From the NCBI RefSeq assembly GCF_021606685.1, contig NZ_WKCB01000019.1:1-64000 (forward strand): a DNA stretch of 64,000 nt. Reading direction: 5' to 3'. Below the pieces are notes generated by a model. It made no database searches. It was not told the origin of the DNA and saw nothing but the letters and a program-made list of their open reading frames with translations. How positions within the stretch are numbered: the stretch's first letter is position 1; each line of letters starts with the position of its first letter. This document shows, piece by piece, positions 63,810 through 64,000 of this stretch. The translations under genes were made by a program, and so were the position numbers. The DNA comes from Pseudomonas syringae. GTDB taxonomy: Bacteria > Pseudomonadota > Gammaproteobacteria > Pseudomonadales > Pseudomonadaceae.

Positions 63810-64000
63810 CTATTCGTTAATGCGACGGGCCAGGTTGTTGGCGCTTTCGATCAACACCCGGCGATAGTCGTTGTAGTGGTTGATGGCATCGGCGCGCGGC
63901 GCCACGATGCACAGGGTCGCAATGCTGACGCCCTGCGCGTCCCGGACCGGGGCGGCAAAGCAATGGGTAAAGGTGTCGGCCACACTGTCGAAGGAAAAGA
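63810..64000 (-). CDS. IclR-family transcriptional regulator, C-terminal part, cut by window end
   Basis: The last 62 codons are visible, ending ANNLARRINE and a TAG at 63810. The reading HCFAAPVRDAQGVSIATLCI followed by VAPRADAINHYNDYRRVLIE is the C-terminal effector-binding (GAF-like) domain of IclR proteins. The stop lies 10 bases before the deaminase ATG, so the regulator and deaminase form one transcript, and the regulator probably controls the operon. The DNA-binding half is beyond base 64000. Confidence 0.82.
   Translation of the reverse strand, partial: FSFDSVADTFTHCFAAPVRDAQGVSIATLCIVAPRADAINHYNDYRRVLIESANNLARRINE

Overview
The window looks like chromosome from a Pseudomonas of the fluorescens group. 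It is GC-rich, carries many copies of the R-type palindromic repeat (GGGAGGGGGCTTGCTCCCGAT and its GAGCGGGCTTGCTCGCGA relative), and its gene families (PraA/PraB, DUF5629-like, DUF6388-like, DUF6543 toxins, an HbcR-type regulator) are typical of that genus. There are no tRNA, rRNA, CRISPR or insertion-sequence genes. All names come from reading motifs and remembered families; no database search was run.

Layout. 1-2.2 kb: two small exported proteins, a periplasmic lactonase and a small DUF5629-like protein. 2.4-7.3 kb: a 1622-aa DUF6543/dermonecrotic-type toxin candidate. 7.3-29.6 kb: lipid and hydrocarbon metabolism. This part holds an RND/MMPL exporter with a YCF48 beta-propeller partner, a Gfo/Idh/MocA oxidoreductase, and a beta-oxidation set (acyl-CoA ligase, thiolase, MaoC hydratase, FabG4-like reductase, FadE dehydrogenase). 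It continues with a FadL-type porin, two PraA/PraB-type exported proteins and the alkane hydroxylase AlkB. It ends with a membrane-anchored alpha/beta hydrolase divergent from an operon of a Baeyer-Villiger-type monooxygenase, a short-chain dehydrogenase and a ferritin-like diiron protein. Together these could take up alkanes or long acyl chains, oxidise them and degrade the acyl-CoAs; a second, subterminal (ketone to ester) route is plausible.

29.6-32.6 kb: a PTS-EIIC/EAL c-di-GMP phosphodiesterase and two small proteins. 32.6-40.2 kb: the ruin of an HSI-2-like type VI secretion cluster. hcp, tssA, tssB, tssC, tssE, a small lipoprotein gene and stk1 are open, but tssF, the sigma-54 activator (sfa), fha and stp1 survive only as fragments joined across two deletions. 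These removed tssG, clpV, tssJ, tssK, tssL and tssM.

40.2-47.7 kb: an aldo/keto reductase, a DUF1543 protein, a small parvulin, and a yejABEF-type oligopeptide ABC importer. 47.8-58.4 kb: a 3-hydroxybutyrate/acetoacetate locus. It has an HbcR-type sigma-54 activator, a GntP-family permease and 3-hydroxybutyrate dehydrogenase behind a very good -24/-12 promoter, and acetoacetyl-CoA synthetase. A 1508-aa antisense gene separates the last of these from the rest. That gene encodes a toxin-like protein with a duplicated N-terminal module and a C-terminal domain resembling the C80 (MARTX/TcdB) cysteine protease. 58.5-64 kb: a hybrid histidine kinase, a second small parvulin, a KDG-kinase-like sugar kinase, a DSD1-like D-amino-acid deaminase and the 3' end of an IclR regulator cut by the window edge.

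The most notable items are the two-deletion T6SS, the C80-like 1508-aa protein, and the BVMO/SDR/diiron/esterase module next to alkB.
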